This document shows, in pieces, positions 1-8,213 of a stretch of 13,184 nt of DNA; the stretch's first letter is position 1, and every line of letters begins with the position of its first letter. Source of the DNA: an uncultured Romboutsia sp. (GTDB lineage Bacteria > Bacillota > Clostridia > Peptostreptococcales > Peptostreptococcaceae); assembly GCA_937907205.1 (NCBI GenBank), contig CALESE010000185.1, forward strand, positions 1-13,184, written 5' to 3'. The translations under genes were made by a program, and so were the position numbers. Under the pieces are notes generated by a model that had not been told where the DNA came from, searched no databases, and saw only the letters and a list, made by a program, of their open reading frames with translations.

Positions 1-53
1 GCAAACGACTGTTAATCGTTAGGTCACAGGTTCGAGCCCTGTTATTCCCGCCA
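1..53 (+). tRNA. tRNA-Asn (GTT), 5' end outside the window
   Basis: This is the 3' two-thirds of a tRNA gene. The anticodon stem AACGA/TCGTT encloses the loop CTGTTAA, giving anticodon GTT at 11-13 (Asn). The T arm is ACAGG-TTCGAGC-CCTGT. The acceptor strand TATTCCC, a G discriminator and an encoded CCA at 51-53 follow. The 5' acceptor strand and D arm lie before base 1. It is the first visible member of a three-tRNA run. Confidence 0.95.
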
Positions 54-69
54 ATTGCCAATTTCATAT

Positions 70-144
70 GCGGGAATAGTTCAGTGGTAGAGCGCAACCT
101 TGCCAAGGTTGAAGTCGCGAGTTCGAATCTCGTTTCCCGCTCCA
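70..144 (+). tRNA. tRNA-Gly (GCC)
   Basis: A complete cloverleaf can be drawn. The acceptor GCGGGAA (70-76) pairs with TTCCCGC (134-140). The anticodon stem CAACC/GGTTG encloses TTGCCAA, giving anticodon GCC at 102-104. The T loop is TTCGAAT. The discriminator is T and the encoded CCA is at 142-144. It lies 16 bp after tRNA-Asn, too close for an independent promoter, so the run is probably co-transcribed. Confidence 0.97.
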
Positions 145-165
145 AATTAAAATAATAATGAATGT

Positions 166-242
<77 letters not shown>

Positions 243-246
243 ATAT

Positions 247-277
247 AAAGTTTCACTTTTAGTGAAACTTTTTTTTA
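247..277 (+). terminator. intrinsic terminator of the tRNA array
   Basis: An 11-bp perfect stem (AAAGTTTCACT at 247-257 with its complement at 261-271), a TTT loop and an uninterrupted T run follow tRNA-Arg by 4 bp. It separates the stable-RNA unit from cdaA. Confidence 0.9.
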
Positions 278-330
278 TTAAAATAAAAGATATAATAATA
301 TTATGATTTTGTTATTATACATTAAATAAA

Positions 331-360
331 TTGTATATAGTTAGAATATTATAGTATAAT
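331..360 (+). promoter_or_regulatory. candidate sigma-A promoter of the cdaA-cdaR operon
   Basis: A perfect -10 box TATAAT lies at 355-360, with a weak -35 candidate TTGTAT at 331-336 (18-bp spacer). It is downstream of the tRNA terminator and about 49 bp before the cdaA start, in very AT-rich DNA. The -10 box is convincing but the -35 is not. Confidence 0.45.
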
Positions 361-408
361 ACATAGTGTATAAATAATTAAGAACTTATCAAACAGGAGG
401 AAAAAACT

Positions 409-1248
409 GTGTTGGACATAAATTCTTTTCTAGATGGTATTTTTTCTAATTTATATAGAATTACCATAAATGATATTATTGATATAGCAATAGTTGCGTA
501 TATTTTTTATAAGATATTTATGTTTATAAAAGATACTAGAGCAGAGCAAGTTTTTAAAGGAATAATATTATTACTATTAGCTACATCATTAAGTGAAGCA
601 TTTAAATTACATACTCTAAATTGGATTTTGATAAGAACACTTGATCTAGGATTTATAGCGGCTATTATAATATTTCAACCAGAACTTAGAGCAGGGCTTG
701 AACATATAGGAAGAACTAATTTTAATATTTTTTTAAAGAGTAATAATGTTTCAGATGAGAACTTAAACACTACTATAGAAGAGATTGTAGAAGCATTATA
801 CTCATTATCTAGACAAAAGATAGGATCCCTTATAATTATGGAGAGGCAGACTAAGATAGGTGAAATAATAAATACAGGAACGATTGTAGATGGTGAAGTA
901 TCAAGACAGCTACTAATAAATATATTTATTCCTAATACACCTTTACATGATGGAGCAGTTGTTATTAGAGAGTCAAAGATAAAAGCAGCAGCATGTTTTT
1001 TACCTTTAACTGAAAGTAAAGATTTAAGCAAAGATTTAGGTACAAGACATAGGGCAGCTATAGGAGTGAGCGAGGTTTCAGACTGTATATCATTAATTGT
1101 TTCTGAGGAAACTGGAGATGTGTCTATCGCTAAATCTGGAAAACTTTATAGAAATGTTTCAAGGGAAAGAATGACCAATATATTAAAAAATAATTTGAGA
1201 GTAATTACAGATGAAAAAAGCTTTTTTAAAGGCGGGATATTCAGATGA
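409..1248 (+). CDS. cdaA: diadenylate cyclase CdaA (c-di-AMP synthase)
   Basis: This is a membrane enzyme that condenses two ATP into cyclic di-AMP, a second messenger for potassium, osmotic and cell-wall homeostasis. The 279-aa length is normal for CdaA. Three hydrophobic segments (about residues 21-40, 48-65 and 72-89) precede a cytoplasmic DAC (DisA_N) domain. The two catalytic signatures are present: DGA at 181-183 within the segment PLHDGAVVIR, and RHR at 213-215 within GTRHRAAIG. The start is GTG, chosen because AGGAGG at 395-400 sits 8 bp upstream and the first membrane segment follows at the usual distance. It overlaps cdaR by 4 bp (ATGA), implying translational coupling. The family assignment is secure; activity is inferred from the intact motifs. 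Confidence 0.97.
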   Translation: MLDINSFLDGIFSNLYRITINDIIDIAIVAYIFYKIFMFIKDTRAEQVFKGIILLLLATSLSEAFKLHTLNWILIRTLDLGFIAAIIIFQPELRAGLEHIGRTNFNIFLKSNNVSDENLNTTIEEIVEALYSLSRQKIGSLIIMERQTKIGEIINTGTIVDGEVSRQLLINIFIPNTPLHDGAVVIRESKIKAAACFLPLTESKDLSKDLGTRHRAAIGVSEVSDCISLIVSEETGDVSIAKSGKLYRNVSRERMTNILKNNLRVITDEKSFFKGGIFR

Positions 1249-2441
1249 TAAATCAATTAAAGAATAATACTAAAATAAAAATAATATCACTTTTAAGTGC
1301 TATATTATTATGGTTATATGTAATGATTTTTGTTGATCCCAGTGAGAATAAACTATATGAAAATGTGCCTGTAACTATAAGTAATATGCGCGATTTAAAT
1401 GATAATGATTTAGTAATTTATCCAGAAATAGAATTAACTGCAGATATTTATGTATCAGGAAAACTTTCTGATATTCAAAAGACTAAAAAAGAAAATATAC
1501 ATATATATGGTGAAATTAACAATCCGATAGAAGGAAATAATCGAGTACTTTTAAAAGCTAATATAGATGGGAATGTTACACATAAATTTAAAGATAGCAA
1601 TATAAAAATAATAAATTTAGAAAAGGTAGTTAATGAAAAAAGATCTATAGATATACAACTAGAAGGTAGCTCAAAAGGAAAAATAGATAAAGCTATACCG
1701 GATAAAGATAGTATAAGGATAAAAGGACCTAGGGTTTTAGTTAATCAAGTTCAGAAAGTAGTTGCTACATTGGATGTAAGAAATAAAGTTGATGATTTTA
1801 CAGAAAAATTAAAATTATATCCAGTAGATAAAAATGGAGAGCGAGTAGAAGGTGTTGATTTAGAGTCATCAGTTGTAAATGTAACGGTTACATTACTAAA
1901 GCAAAAAAATGTTCCTATAAAAATTAATTACACAGGAAATGAAAATGAACAAGATATTTTAAATAATTATAAGATAACACCAGATACTATAAATATAAAA
2001 GGAACTAAAGATATCATTGATAGTATAACATATATCGAAACAAAACCTTTAGATTTAGCTAGTATATCTAACAATACATCTAATGAAATAGCTTTAGAAA
2101 TACCAAACGGGGTTATAACTGATACAAAGTATATAACTATTAAATTAAAAGATGTTAAACCTATTGAAGTTAAACCTATTAAGGGAGAAATTATATATTC
2201 TGATAATGATGTTGAAGTTAGAAACCTAGAGGAAGGGTTTGATATTTCAAAATTAAATATACCAAAGGAAATAAAGGTTAGTTTTGAAAATAATAATAGC
2301 TCTGAGTTGATAGATAAGAGTGATATACTGTTATATATTGATTTAAATACTCAACTAGAAGATGGAACTTATGAGATTAAGTATGAAACAAATAAAGATA
2401 TAAATAATATAGAAATTAATCCGAATAAAACAAGTATATAA
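1245..2441 (+). CDS. cdaR: YbbR-domain protein CdaR, regulator of CdaA
   Basis: A 398-aa protein with one N-terminal membrane anchor (about residues 10-31, rich in Ile/Leu) followed by a long extracytoplasmic part. That part reads as three to four YbbR-like beta-rich repeats of about 85 residues; recurring hallmarks are strings such as NVPVTI and IEVKPI at repeat starts. In Bacillus, Listeria and Staphylococcus, CdaR/YbbR binds CdaA and modulates its cyclase activity. The start codon overlaps the cdaA stop, so the two are co-translated and probably produced in fixed proportion. In many Firmicutes glmM follows directly in the same operon, but here a strong terminator intervenes. Repeat boundaries are approximate because the family is poorly conserved in sequence. 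Confidence 0.93.
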   Translation: MINQLKNNTKIKIISLLSAILLWLYVMIFVDPSENKLYENVPVTISNMRDLNDNDLVIYPEIELTADIYVSGKLSDIQKTKKENIHIYGEINNPIEGNNRVLLKANIDGNVTHKFKDSNIKIINLEKVVNEKRSIDIQLEGSSKGKIDKAIPDKDSIRIKGPRVLVNQVQKVVATLDVRNKVDDFTEKLKLYPVDKNGERVEGVDLESSVVNVTVTLLKQKNVPIKINYTGNENEQDILNNYKITPDTINIKGTKDIIDSITYIETKPLDLASISNNTSNEIALEIPNGVITDTKYITIKLKDVKPIEVKPIKGEIIYSDNDVEVRNLEEGFDISKLNIPKEIKVSFENNNSSELIDKSDILLYIDLNTQLEDGTYEIKYETNKDINNIEINPNKTSI

Positions 2442-2476
2442 AAAATATATATGATAAAACTATAATAAAAAAGAGG

Positions 2477-2505
2477 CAATAGAAACATTTCTATTGTTTT
2501 TTTTT
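2477..2505 (+). terminator. intrinsic terminator after cdaR
   Basis: CAATAGAA (2477-2484) pairs with TTCTATTG (2489-2496) around a 4-nt loop and is followed by nine T residues. It closes the cdaA-cdaR transcript 35 bp after the cdaR stop, so glmM would need its own promoter or read-through. Confidence 0.85.
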
Positions 2506-2618
2506 GATTTACATATTAAAATGTCTTTATGACTAATAATAGGTAATTAATCACATTTATATGTAAATTATAATATATTATAACTTGATATGCTTTTCAT
2601 TATGAAAGGAGAATTTTC

Positions 2619-3965
2619 ATGAGAAAATATTTTGGAACAGATGGAGTAAGAGGTGTTGCTAATACAGAGTTAACTTGTGACCTTGCTTATAAGCTTGGAA
2701 GAGCAGGAGGATTTGTTTTAGCAAAAGGAAAAGAAAAGGTTAAAGTAGTAGTTGGTAAAGATACGAGAGTATCAGGAGATATGTTAGAAGCAGCATTAAT
2801 ATCAGGTCTTATGTCTGTTGGATGTGATATTATAACAGTTGGAGTAGTTCCTACGCCAGCAGTTGCTTATTTAACTCAAAAATATGGAGCAGATTGTGGA
2901 GTTGTTATATCAGCATCACACAACCCTGTGGAATATAATGGTATAAAATTATTTAATAAAGATGGATATAAACTTGATGATGAATTAGAGTTAAATATAG
3001 AACAATATATTGATGATATAGACAAGGTAGATTATCATCCAATTGGATGTAAAGTTGGTAAAAAAATACACAAACATGATGCTCAAAGAGACTATATAGA
3101 ATATTTAAAATCAATAATAAATGTTGATTTTAAAGGTTTAAAGGTAGTTTTAGATTGTTCAAATGGAGCAGCTTATAATGTTGCACCAATAGTGTTTGAT
3201 GAACTAGGTGCAAGTGTAATAACTATAAATAGTAGACCAGATGGTAATAATATAAATGATAAGTGTGGATCAACACATCCACAAAGTCTACAAAAATCTG
3301 TTCTGGCGCACAAAGCAGATTTAGGACTTGCATATGATGGAGATGCAGATAGATTAATAGCTGTTGATGAAAATGGAAACATTGTAGATGGAGATCATAT
3401 AATGGTATTAAGTGCTATACATTTAAAAAATAAAAATAAATTAGCACAAGATACATTAGTAGTTACTGTAATGAGTAATATAGGTCTTACAATAGCAGCT
3501 AAAGAACATGGTATAAATTTAGCTGCTACTGCTGTGGGAGATAGATATGTATTAGAAGAAATGAAAAAATCTGGATACAACCTTGGAGGAGAACAATCAG
3601 GACATATGATATTCCTAGATTATAATACAACAGGAGATGGTGTATTAAGTTCTTTAGTACTTGCTCAAATAGTATTAGAAGAAGGACAAGGGTTATCAAA
3701 ACTTGCTTCAGTAATGACTCAATACCCACAAGTATTAGTAAATGCAAGAATTAAGAATGAAAATAAGAATAGATATATGGAATATCCAGAGATTAAATCT
3801 GAGATAGAAAGAATAGAAGAATTACTAGATGGATCTGGAAGAGTTTTAATAAGACCATCAGGAACAGAACCATTAGTAAGAGTAATGCTAGAAGGTAAAG
3901 AGGAAGGTCAAATAAGAGAGTTAGCTACAAATCTAGCTAACCTTATACAAGAAAAACTATCGTAA
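2619..3965 (+). CDS. glmM: phosphoglucosamine mutase GlmM
   Basis: This enzyme interconverts glucosamine-6-phosphate and glucosamine-1-phosphate in the cytoplasm, feeding UDP-GlcNAc synthesis. The 448-aa length is typical. All four alpha-D-phosphohexomutase signatures are visible: the phosphoserine loop ISASHNP (catalytic Ser100), the Mg-binding DGDADR (240-245), the sugar-binding GGEQSGH (323-329) and the phosphate-binding RPSGTEP (412-418). The ATG is supported by AAAGGAG at 2605-2611, 7 bp upstream. The 113 bp before it, after the cdaR terminator, must hold any promoter. There is a TATAAT at 2569-2574 but I found no good -35 partner. It lies next to glmS, whose product makes its substrate. 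GlmM also interacts with CdaA in other Firmicutes, which fits the neighbouring cda operon. Confidence 0.98.
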   Translation: MRKYFGTDGVRGVANTELTCDLAYKLGRAGGFVLAKGKEKVKVVVGKDTRVSGDMLEAALISGLMSVGCDIITVGVVPTPAVAYLTQKYGADCGVVISASHNPVEYNGIKLFNKDGYKLDDELELNIEQYIDDIDKVDYHPIGCKVGKKIHKHDAQRDYIEYLKSIINVDFKGLKVVLDCSNGAAYNVAPIVFDELGASVITINSRPDGNNINDKCGSTHPQSLQKSVLAHKADLGLAYDGDADRLIAVDENGNIVDGDHIMVLSAIHLKNKNKLAQDTLVVTVMSNIGLTIAAKEHGINLAATAVGDRYVLEEMKKSGYNLGGEQSGHMIFLDYNTTGDGVLSSLVLAQIVLEEGQGLSKLASVMTQYPQVLVNARIKNENKNRYMEYPEIKSEIERIEELLDGSGRVLIRPSGTEPLVRVMLEGKEEGQIRELATNLANLIQEKLS

Positions 3966-4011
3966 TTAAAAGTGAATATTAAAGGTTATATACAACTTAA
4001 ATTATTAATAT

Positions 4012-4046
4012 AAGTGTATACTAAGGTAACTCTTTAGTATTCACTT
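4012..4046 (+). other. imperfect hairpin just upstream of the glmS ribozyme
   Basis: AAGTG-T-ATACTAA (4012-4024) pairs with TTAGTAT-T-CACTT (4034-4046), 12 pairs with one T/T mismatch and a 9-nt loop. It lacks a T run, so it is not a canonical terminator. Its 3' arm can instead pair perfectly over 10 bp with AAAGTGAATA at 3969-3978, just after the glmM stop. Possible roles are mRNA 3'-end stabilisation of glmM or insulation of the ribozyme; this is inference. Confidence 0.55.
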
Positions 4047-4232
4047 TATAAGCGCCAGAACTTAGCTAAAGAATAATAGACTTAAAGTTTTATATTTGCT
4101 AAGTTGACGAGGTCAGAGTTTATCGAATTAATCGGCGGATGCTCTGCGGTGTGTTTACCATCGTAAGAATTCCCTTAAATCATAGAAGTAATTCTTTGGA
4201 CAAAGGGGGATTTTAGTAAACATATGACCTAA
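4047..4232 (+). ncRNA. glmS ribozyme (GlcN6P-dependent self-cleaving riboswitch)
   Basis: This RNA cleaves the glmS leader when glucosamine-6-phosphate binds as cofactor, giving feedback repression of glmS. The conserved core reads A|GCGCCAGAACT, with predicted cleavage between A4051 and G4052. GTTGACGAGG, TTATCGA, ATCGGCGG and GCTCTGCGG follow. Pairings that can be drawn are P1 AACTTAGC/GCTAAGTT (4059-4066 with 4098-4105), P2.2 CGCC (4053-4056) with GGCG (4134-4137), P3 CAGAG/CTCTG (4114-4118 with 4142-4146) and a P4 base TGTTTAC/GTAAACA (4152-4158 with 4216-4222). It fills most of the 307-bp glmM-glmS gap and ends about 40 bp before the glmS start. The 3' boundary is approximate. Confidence 0.95.
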
Positions 4233-4272
4233 CTCTAAAAATATAAAATAATATTTTTAGGAGGATTTTAAA

Positions 4273-6102
4273 ATGTGTGGAATAGTTGGATATTTAGGAC
4301 ACAGACAAGCTACAGAGGTATTAGTAGAGGGATTATCTAAACTAGAGTATAGAGGATATGACTCTGCAGGTGTTGCAGTAAACACTGGAAATGAATTAGA
4401 AATAAGAAAGTTTAAAGGTAGATTAGCGATACTTGCTGAAGATTTACAAAAAAATCCTATACATGGAGGATTAGGAATAGGACATACTAGATGGGCTACT
4501 CATGGTGAACCATCAGATGTTAACTCACATCCTCATTTTAATATGGATAAGACAATAGCAGTTGTTCATAATGGAATAATAGAAAATTATATAGAATTAA
4601 AAGAAGAATTACAAGCAGAAGGTGTAGTATTTTTATCTCAAACAGATACAGAAGTTGTAGCTCACTTAGTAGATAAGTACTATGAAGGTAACTTATTAGA
4701 TGCAGTTTATAAAGCGACTGAAAGACTAAGAGGAGCATATGCATTAGGTGTTATATGTAATGATAACTCACAAGAATTAGTATCTGTAAGAAAAGATAGT
4801 CCATTAGTAGTAGGACTTGGAGAAGGAGAAAACTTTATAGCATCAGATATCCCTGCAATATTAAAATATACTAGAAATGTATACTTCTTAGAAAATGGAG
4901 AATTTGTTCATATAGTAGGAGATAAAGTAACAATATTAGATGAAAATAAAAATATTGTAAACAAAGAAGTTAATGAAATAACTTGGGATGTAGAAGCTGC
5001 ATCTAAAGGTGGATACGAACACTTTATGTTAAAAGAAGTTTATGAACAACCAAATGGAGTTAAAGAAACTTTAATAAGAAGATTAAATACTAATGAAGAA
5101 ATTCAATTAGATGATATTAAAATGACGAAAGAAGATTTAGATAAAATAAATAAAGTATATATAATAGCATGTGGAACAGCTTATCATGCAGGGCTTGTTG
5201 GTAAATTTGCCATAGAAAAATTTGCTAAAATACCAGTAGAAACTGATATAGCATCAGAATTTAGATATAGAGATCCATTTGTTGATGAAAATACTTTAGT
5301 TATATTAGTAAGTCAATCTGGAGAAACAGCTGATACTTTAGCTTCTTTAAGATATGCTAAAGATAGAGGAGCTAGAATACTATCAGTAACTAATGTTGTA
5401 GGTTCATCTATAGCTAGAGAATCAGATGATGTATTTTATACTTGGGCAGGTCCTGAAATATCAGTTGCATCAACTAAAGCTTATACAACTCAATTAGTAT
5501 CATTCTACATGATAGCTCTAGATTTTGCTATTAAAAAAGGAACTATAACTAAAGAGTTCTATAATGATATGATAGAAAAGCTAAAAGAAATGCCAGAAAA
5601 AGTTGAAAAAGCATTAGAACAAGAAGAATATATAAAAAATGAAGTAGCACCTACTTTAAAAGAAGCTAATAGTGCATTCTATTTAGGTAGAGGGCTAGAC
5701 TATAACTTGGCTATGGAAGGTGCATTAAAGATAAAAGAAATATCTTATATACATGCAGAAGCTTTTGCTGCTGGAGAGTTAAAGCATGGTACAATAGCTT
5801 TAATAGAAAAAGGTACTCCAGTAGTTGCAATAGCTACTCAAGAAGATTTATTTGAGAAAATGGCTTCAAATATGGAAGAAGTTAGAGCTAGAGGAGCATA
5901 TGTAATAGCTATAGCTCAAGAAAAACATACAGAAGTAGAGAAATCTGCTGATAAGGTAATATATATTCCAAATGTTGATGATATATTATCAAGTATATTA
6001 ACAGTTTTACCTCTTCAATTATTATCTTACTACGTTGCAGTTCAAAGAGGTTGTGATGTAGATAAGCCAAGAAACTTAGCAAAATCAGTAACAGTTGAAT
6101 AA
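4273..6102 (+). CDS. glmS: glutamine--fructose-6-phosphate aminotransferase GlmS (isomerizing)
   Basis: It converts fructose-6-phosphate and glutamine to glucosamine-6-phosphate and glutamate, the entry step to amino sugars. At 609 aa it is full length. The N-terminal class II glutaminase domain has Cys2 as nucleophile after Met removal, with HTRWATHG (71-78), HNGIIENY (99-106) and SQTDTE (122-127). The two SIS isomerase domains follow, with CGTAYH (300-305) and SQSGET (347-352) in the first. The C-terminal tail DKPRNLAKSVTVE is the conserved family ending. The start is supported by AGGAGG at 4259-4264. Expression should be controlled by the ribozyme in its leader. A terminator follows whose 3' arm runs into the next gene's ribosome-binding site. 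Confidence 0.98.
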   Translation: MCGIVGYLGHRQATEVLVEGLSKLEYRGYDSAGVAVNTGNELEIRKFKGRLAILAEDLQKNPIHGGLGIGHTRWATHGEPSDVNSHPHFNMDKTIAVVHNGIIENYIELKEELQAEGVVFLSQTDTEVVAHLVDKYYEGNLLDAVYKATERLRGAYALGVICNDNSQELVSVRKDSPLVVGLGEGENFIASDIPAILKYTRNVYFLENGEFVHIVGDKVTILDENKNIVNKEVNEITWDVEAASKGGYEHFMLKEVYEQPNGVKETLIRRLNTNEEIQLDDIKMTKEDLDKINKVYIIACGTAYHAGLVGKFAIEKFAKIPVETDIASEFRYRDPFVDENTLVILVSQSGETADTLASLRYAKDRGARILSVTNVVGSSIARESDDVFYTWAGPEISVASTKAYTTQLVSFYMIALDFAIKKGTITKEFYNDMIEKLKEMPEKVEKALEQEEYIKNEVAPTLKEANSAFYLGRGLDYNLAMEGALKIKEISYIHAEAFAAGELKHGTIALIEKGTPVVAIATQEDLFEKMASNMEEVRARGAYVIAIAQEKHTEVEKSADKVIYIPNVDDILSSILTVLPLQLLSYYVAVQRGCDVDKPRNLAKSVTVE

Positions 6103-6124
6103 TTAAAAAAATATTAATAAGTAT

Positions 6125-6184
6125 ATCCCCTTTAAATTTGTCAATAATCTAAATATTATATGATAGGTTTAAGGGGGATTTTTT
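6125..6184 (+). terminator. glmS terminator overlapping the start region of the next gene
   Basis: ATCCCCTTTAAA (6125-6136) pairs with TTTAAGGGGGAT (6168-6179) over 12 bp with one G-U, around a 31-nt loop. A run of six T (6179-6184) directly abuts the ATG at 6185. The 3' arm contains AAGGGGG (6171-6177), the only Shine-Dalgarno-like sequence for that ATG. In a transcript reading through from glmS this site would be base-paired. Confidence 0.75.
6138..6164 (+). promoter_or_regulatory. possible promoter inside the terminator loop
   Basis: TTGTCA (6138-6143, 5/6 to the sigma-A -35) and TATGAT (6159-6164, 5/6 to the -10) lie in the loop with a short 15-bp spacer. Initiation about 7 bp downstream would yield an mRNA starting near 6171, without the 5' arm of the hairpin, leaving the AAGGGGG site free. 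The spacer is suboptimal, so this is tentative. Confidence 0.35.
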
Positions 6185-6922
6185 ATGAAAGTAGTAAAAT
6201 TATTAGGTAGTTTTTTTATATTAATATTTATAGGTATTGTCATATCGTATGCAGACAATAAATATAATAATGAATATGATAAATTACTAAGTGCTTTTAA
6301 TAGTACTAAAGCATCATTTAAATTTTATAATATAAAGGCTAACGCACAAATAAATAATAAAATAACTAAAGATGATATGATTGATGTTTGCATAGAGATA
6401 GTTAATAATCTTGGATTGGAAGAAACTGACATAAAATGGGAAGAAGCATGGAATAATCAAGAAAAACAAATATATGCACAGGTTAAGCATGAAGATAAAG
6501 CCATATCAATATCATGTATTAAAAAAAGTGATAGAGAGGCATATATTATGGTTGACATATTAGAGAATAAAGTATATAAAAGTATAGTGGACATTTATAC
6601 TATTCTTGAAAATACAATTAGTAAGTATACTAATGATATTGAAATGAATACTTGTATATCTGGAGAATATTCAAAAAAGTTACAAATTGATAATTATAAT
6701 GATATTTTAAAGAAAATATTATATAATATGAATGCTAAAGAAATAGATAGAGTACAAGAAGAAAACCTTATATCTATAACAGCATATAGCAAAATTTTAG
6801 AAGACAATTACTTAGATTATTATGGACATAAGATAAATTTAAATATAGGGATGAGGTATAGTGAAGATGATGACAAAACAATCATCTATATTGCTACGCC
6901 TATTATAAAATTAGATTATTAA
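6185..6922 (+). CDS. YwmB-family protein of unknown function
   Basis: A 245-aa protein with an N-terminal hydrophobic segment (about residues 4-21, after Lys residues) that looks like an uncleaved anchor or signal peptide. The rest is a polar, Lys/Asp/Asn-rich extracytoplasmic domain. I assign it to the YwmB family mainly on position: ywmB lies directly upstream of murA-spoIID in Bacillus subtilis, and length and architecture agree. The family has a structural resemblance to TATA-binding protein folds but no established role in the wall. The segment around residues 76-90 (LGLEETDIKWEEAW) and the repeated alpha/beta pattern are compatible. The gap to murA is 22 bp, so the two are probably co-transcribed. 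Its ribosome-binding site lies within the glmS terminator. Confidence 0.75.
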   Translation: MKVVKLLGSFFILIFIGIVISYADNKYNNEYDKLLSAFNSTKASFKFYNIKANAQINNKITKDDMIDVCIEIVNNLGLEETDIKWEEAWNNQEKQIYAQVKHEDKAISISCIKKSDREAYIMVDILENKVYKSIVDIYTILENTISKYTNDIEMNTCISGEYSKKLQIDNYNDILKKILYNMNAKEIDRVQEENLISITAYSKILEDNYLDYYGHKINLNIGMRYSEDDDKTIIYIATPIIKLDY

Positions 6923-6944
6923 TAACAAGGAGAGATTAATTCAA

Positions 6945-8198
6945 ATGGCAAAAATAGTAGTTAGCAAAAGTAACCCACTTAAAGGGAACGTTAAAATAGA
7001 TGGAGCAAAAAATGCAGTTTTACCAATAATAACAGCAACTTTATTAGCAAAAGGAAAATCTACATTAAGGGGGGTTCCAAATTTAAGAGATGTGCATGTA
7101 ATATCAGATCTTTTAAGACATTTAGGAGCAAAAGTAGAATATAAAGATGATGTATTAACGGTAGATGCGAGTAATATAACTACTTGTGAAGCACCATATG
7201 AATTAGTGAGAAAAATGAGAGCATCATTTTTAGTTATGGGACCATTACTTGCAAGATTTAATAATACTAAGATATCTATGCCAGGTGGATGTGCAATAGG
7301 AACAAGACCAATAGACTTACACTTAAAAGGATTTAAGTGTTTAGGTGCAGAGGTTGAAATGGATCATGGATTTGTTGAAGCAAGAACTGAAAAATTACTT
7401 GGAGCTAAACTATACTTAGATTTCCCATCTGTTGGAGCAACAGAAAATATAATGATGGCAGCATCACTTGCAGAAGGAACTACTATAATAGAAAACGCAG
7501 CGGAAGAACCAGAAATAGTAGATTTAGCTAACTTCTTAAATGAAATGGGGGCTAATATAAAAGGTGCAGGAACAGATACTATAAAGATAACAGGTGTTAA
7601 AGAGTTACATGGAGCGGAACATAATGTAATACCTGATAGAATAGAAGCAGCTACTTATATGGTTGCAGCAGCTATGACAAAAGGTGATATAACTATAGAG
7701 AATGTAATAATGGAACACTTAAAGCCAGTTACAGCAAAGCTAAAAGAAGCAGGTTGTGAAATCATAGAAATGGAAAATGCTGTTAGAGTTATAGGGCCAG
7801 AAGTTTTAAAACCTATAGATATAAAAACTTTACCGCATCCAGGATTTCCTACAGATGTTCAAGCTCAATTTATGGCAATGCTTACAGTAGCTAATGGATC
7901 AGGTGTTGTAATAGAAACAGTATTTGAGAATAGATTTATGCATGTAGCAGAATTTAATAGAATGGGTGCAAACATAAAAATAGAAGGAAGAAGCGCTATA
8001 GTTAATGGAGTAAAGCAACTGCATGGTGCGAGTGTAAATGCAACTGACTTAAGAGCAGGAGCAGCACTTATACTATGTGGATTAATAGCAGAAGGGGAAA
8101 CTCAAATAGGAGAGATATACCATATACAAAGAGGATATGTCGATATAGACAAGAAGATAAGTGCTTTAGGTGGAAATATCAAAATAGTAGAAGACTAA
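6945..8198 (+). CDS. murA: UDP-N-acetylglucosamine 1-carboxyvinyltransferase MurA
   Basis: It transfers enolpyruvate from PEP to UDP-GlcNAc, the first committed cytoplasmic step of peptidoglycan synthesis. The 417-aa length fits the EPSP synthase/MurA fold with two inside-out domains. Visible hallmarks are DGAKNA with Lys22 near the N terminus, the catalytic loop PGGCAIGTRP with Cys116 (the residue alkylated by fosfomycin), and DLRAGAALI plus HIQRGYVDID in the C-terminal part. Cys rather than Asp at the loop position predicts the usual fosfomycin-sensitive type. The ATG is preceded by AAGGAGA at 6927-6933. Position between a ywmB-like gene and spoIID matches B. subtilis murAA. A 77-bp gap before spoIID contains a candidate sporulation promoter. 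Confidence 0.98.
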   Translation: MAKIVVSKSNPLKGNVKIDGAKNAVLPIITATLLAKGKSTLRGVPNLRDVHVISDLLRHLGAKVEYKDDVLTVDASNITTCEAPYELVRKMRASFLVMGPLLARFNNTKISMPGGCAIGTRPIDLHLKGFKCLGAEVEMDHGFVEARTEKLLGAKLYLDFPSVGATENIMMAASLAEGTTIIENAAEEPEIVDLANFLNEMGANIKGAGTDTIKITGVKELHGAEHNVIPDRIEAATYMVAAAMTKGDITIENVIMEHLKPVTAKLKEAGCEIIEMENAVRVIGPEVLKPIDIKTLPHPGFPTDVQAQFMAMLTVANGSGVVIETVFENRFMHVAEFNRMGANIKIEGRSAIVNGVKQLHGASVNATDLRAGAALILCGLIAEGETQIGEIYHIQRGYVDIDKKISALGGNIKIVED

Positions 8199-8213
8199 TA
8201 TAAATTAATAGTA

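Noticed and set aside
675..1031. 118-codon open frame on the minus strand inside cdaA
   Set aside because: It is a mirror of the conserved DAC-domain coding sequence, has no ribosome-binding site and resembles no family I know.
3173..3747. Several minus-strand open frames within glmM
   Set aside because: They are opposite a gene with all catalytic motifs intact, and composition is what the antisense of A/T-ending codons gives; no start signals.
4012..4050. Hairpin before the glmS ribozyme as a glmM terminator
   Set aside because: The stem is followed by TTTATAAGCG, not by a T run, and is one-mismatch; kept only as an unclassified hairpin.
4538..4744. Minus-strand open frame in glmS, Leu-rich, membrane-like
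   Set aside because: The hydrophobicity is an artefact of antisense reading of A-rich codons; it lies over the conserved glutaminase domain.
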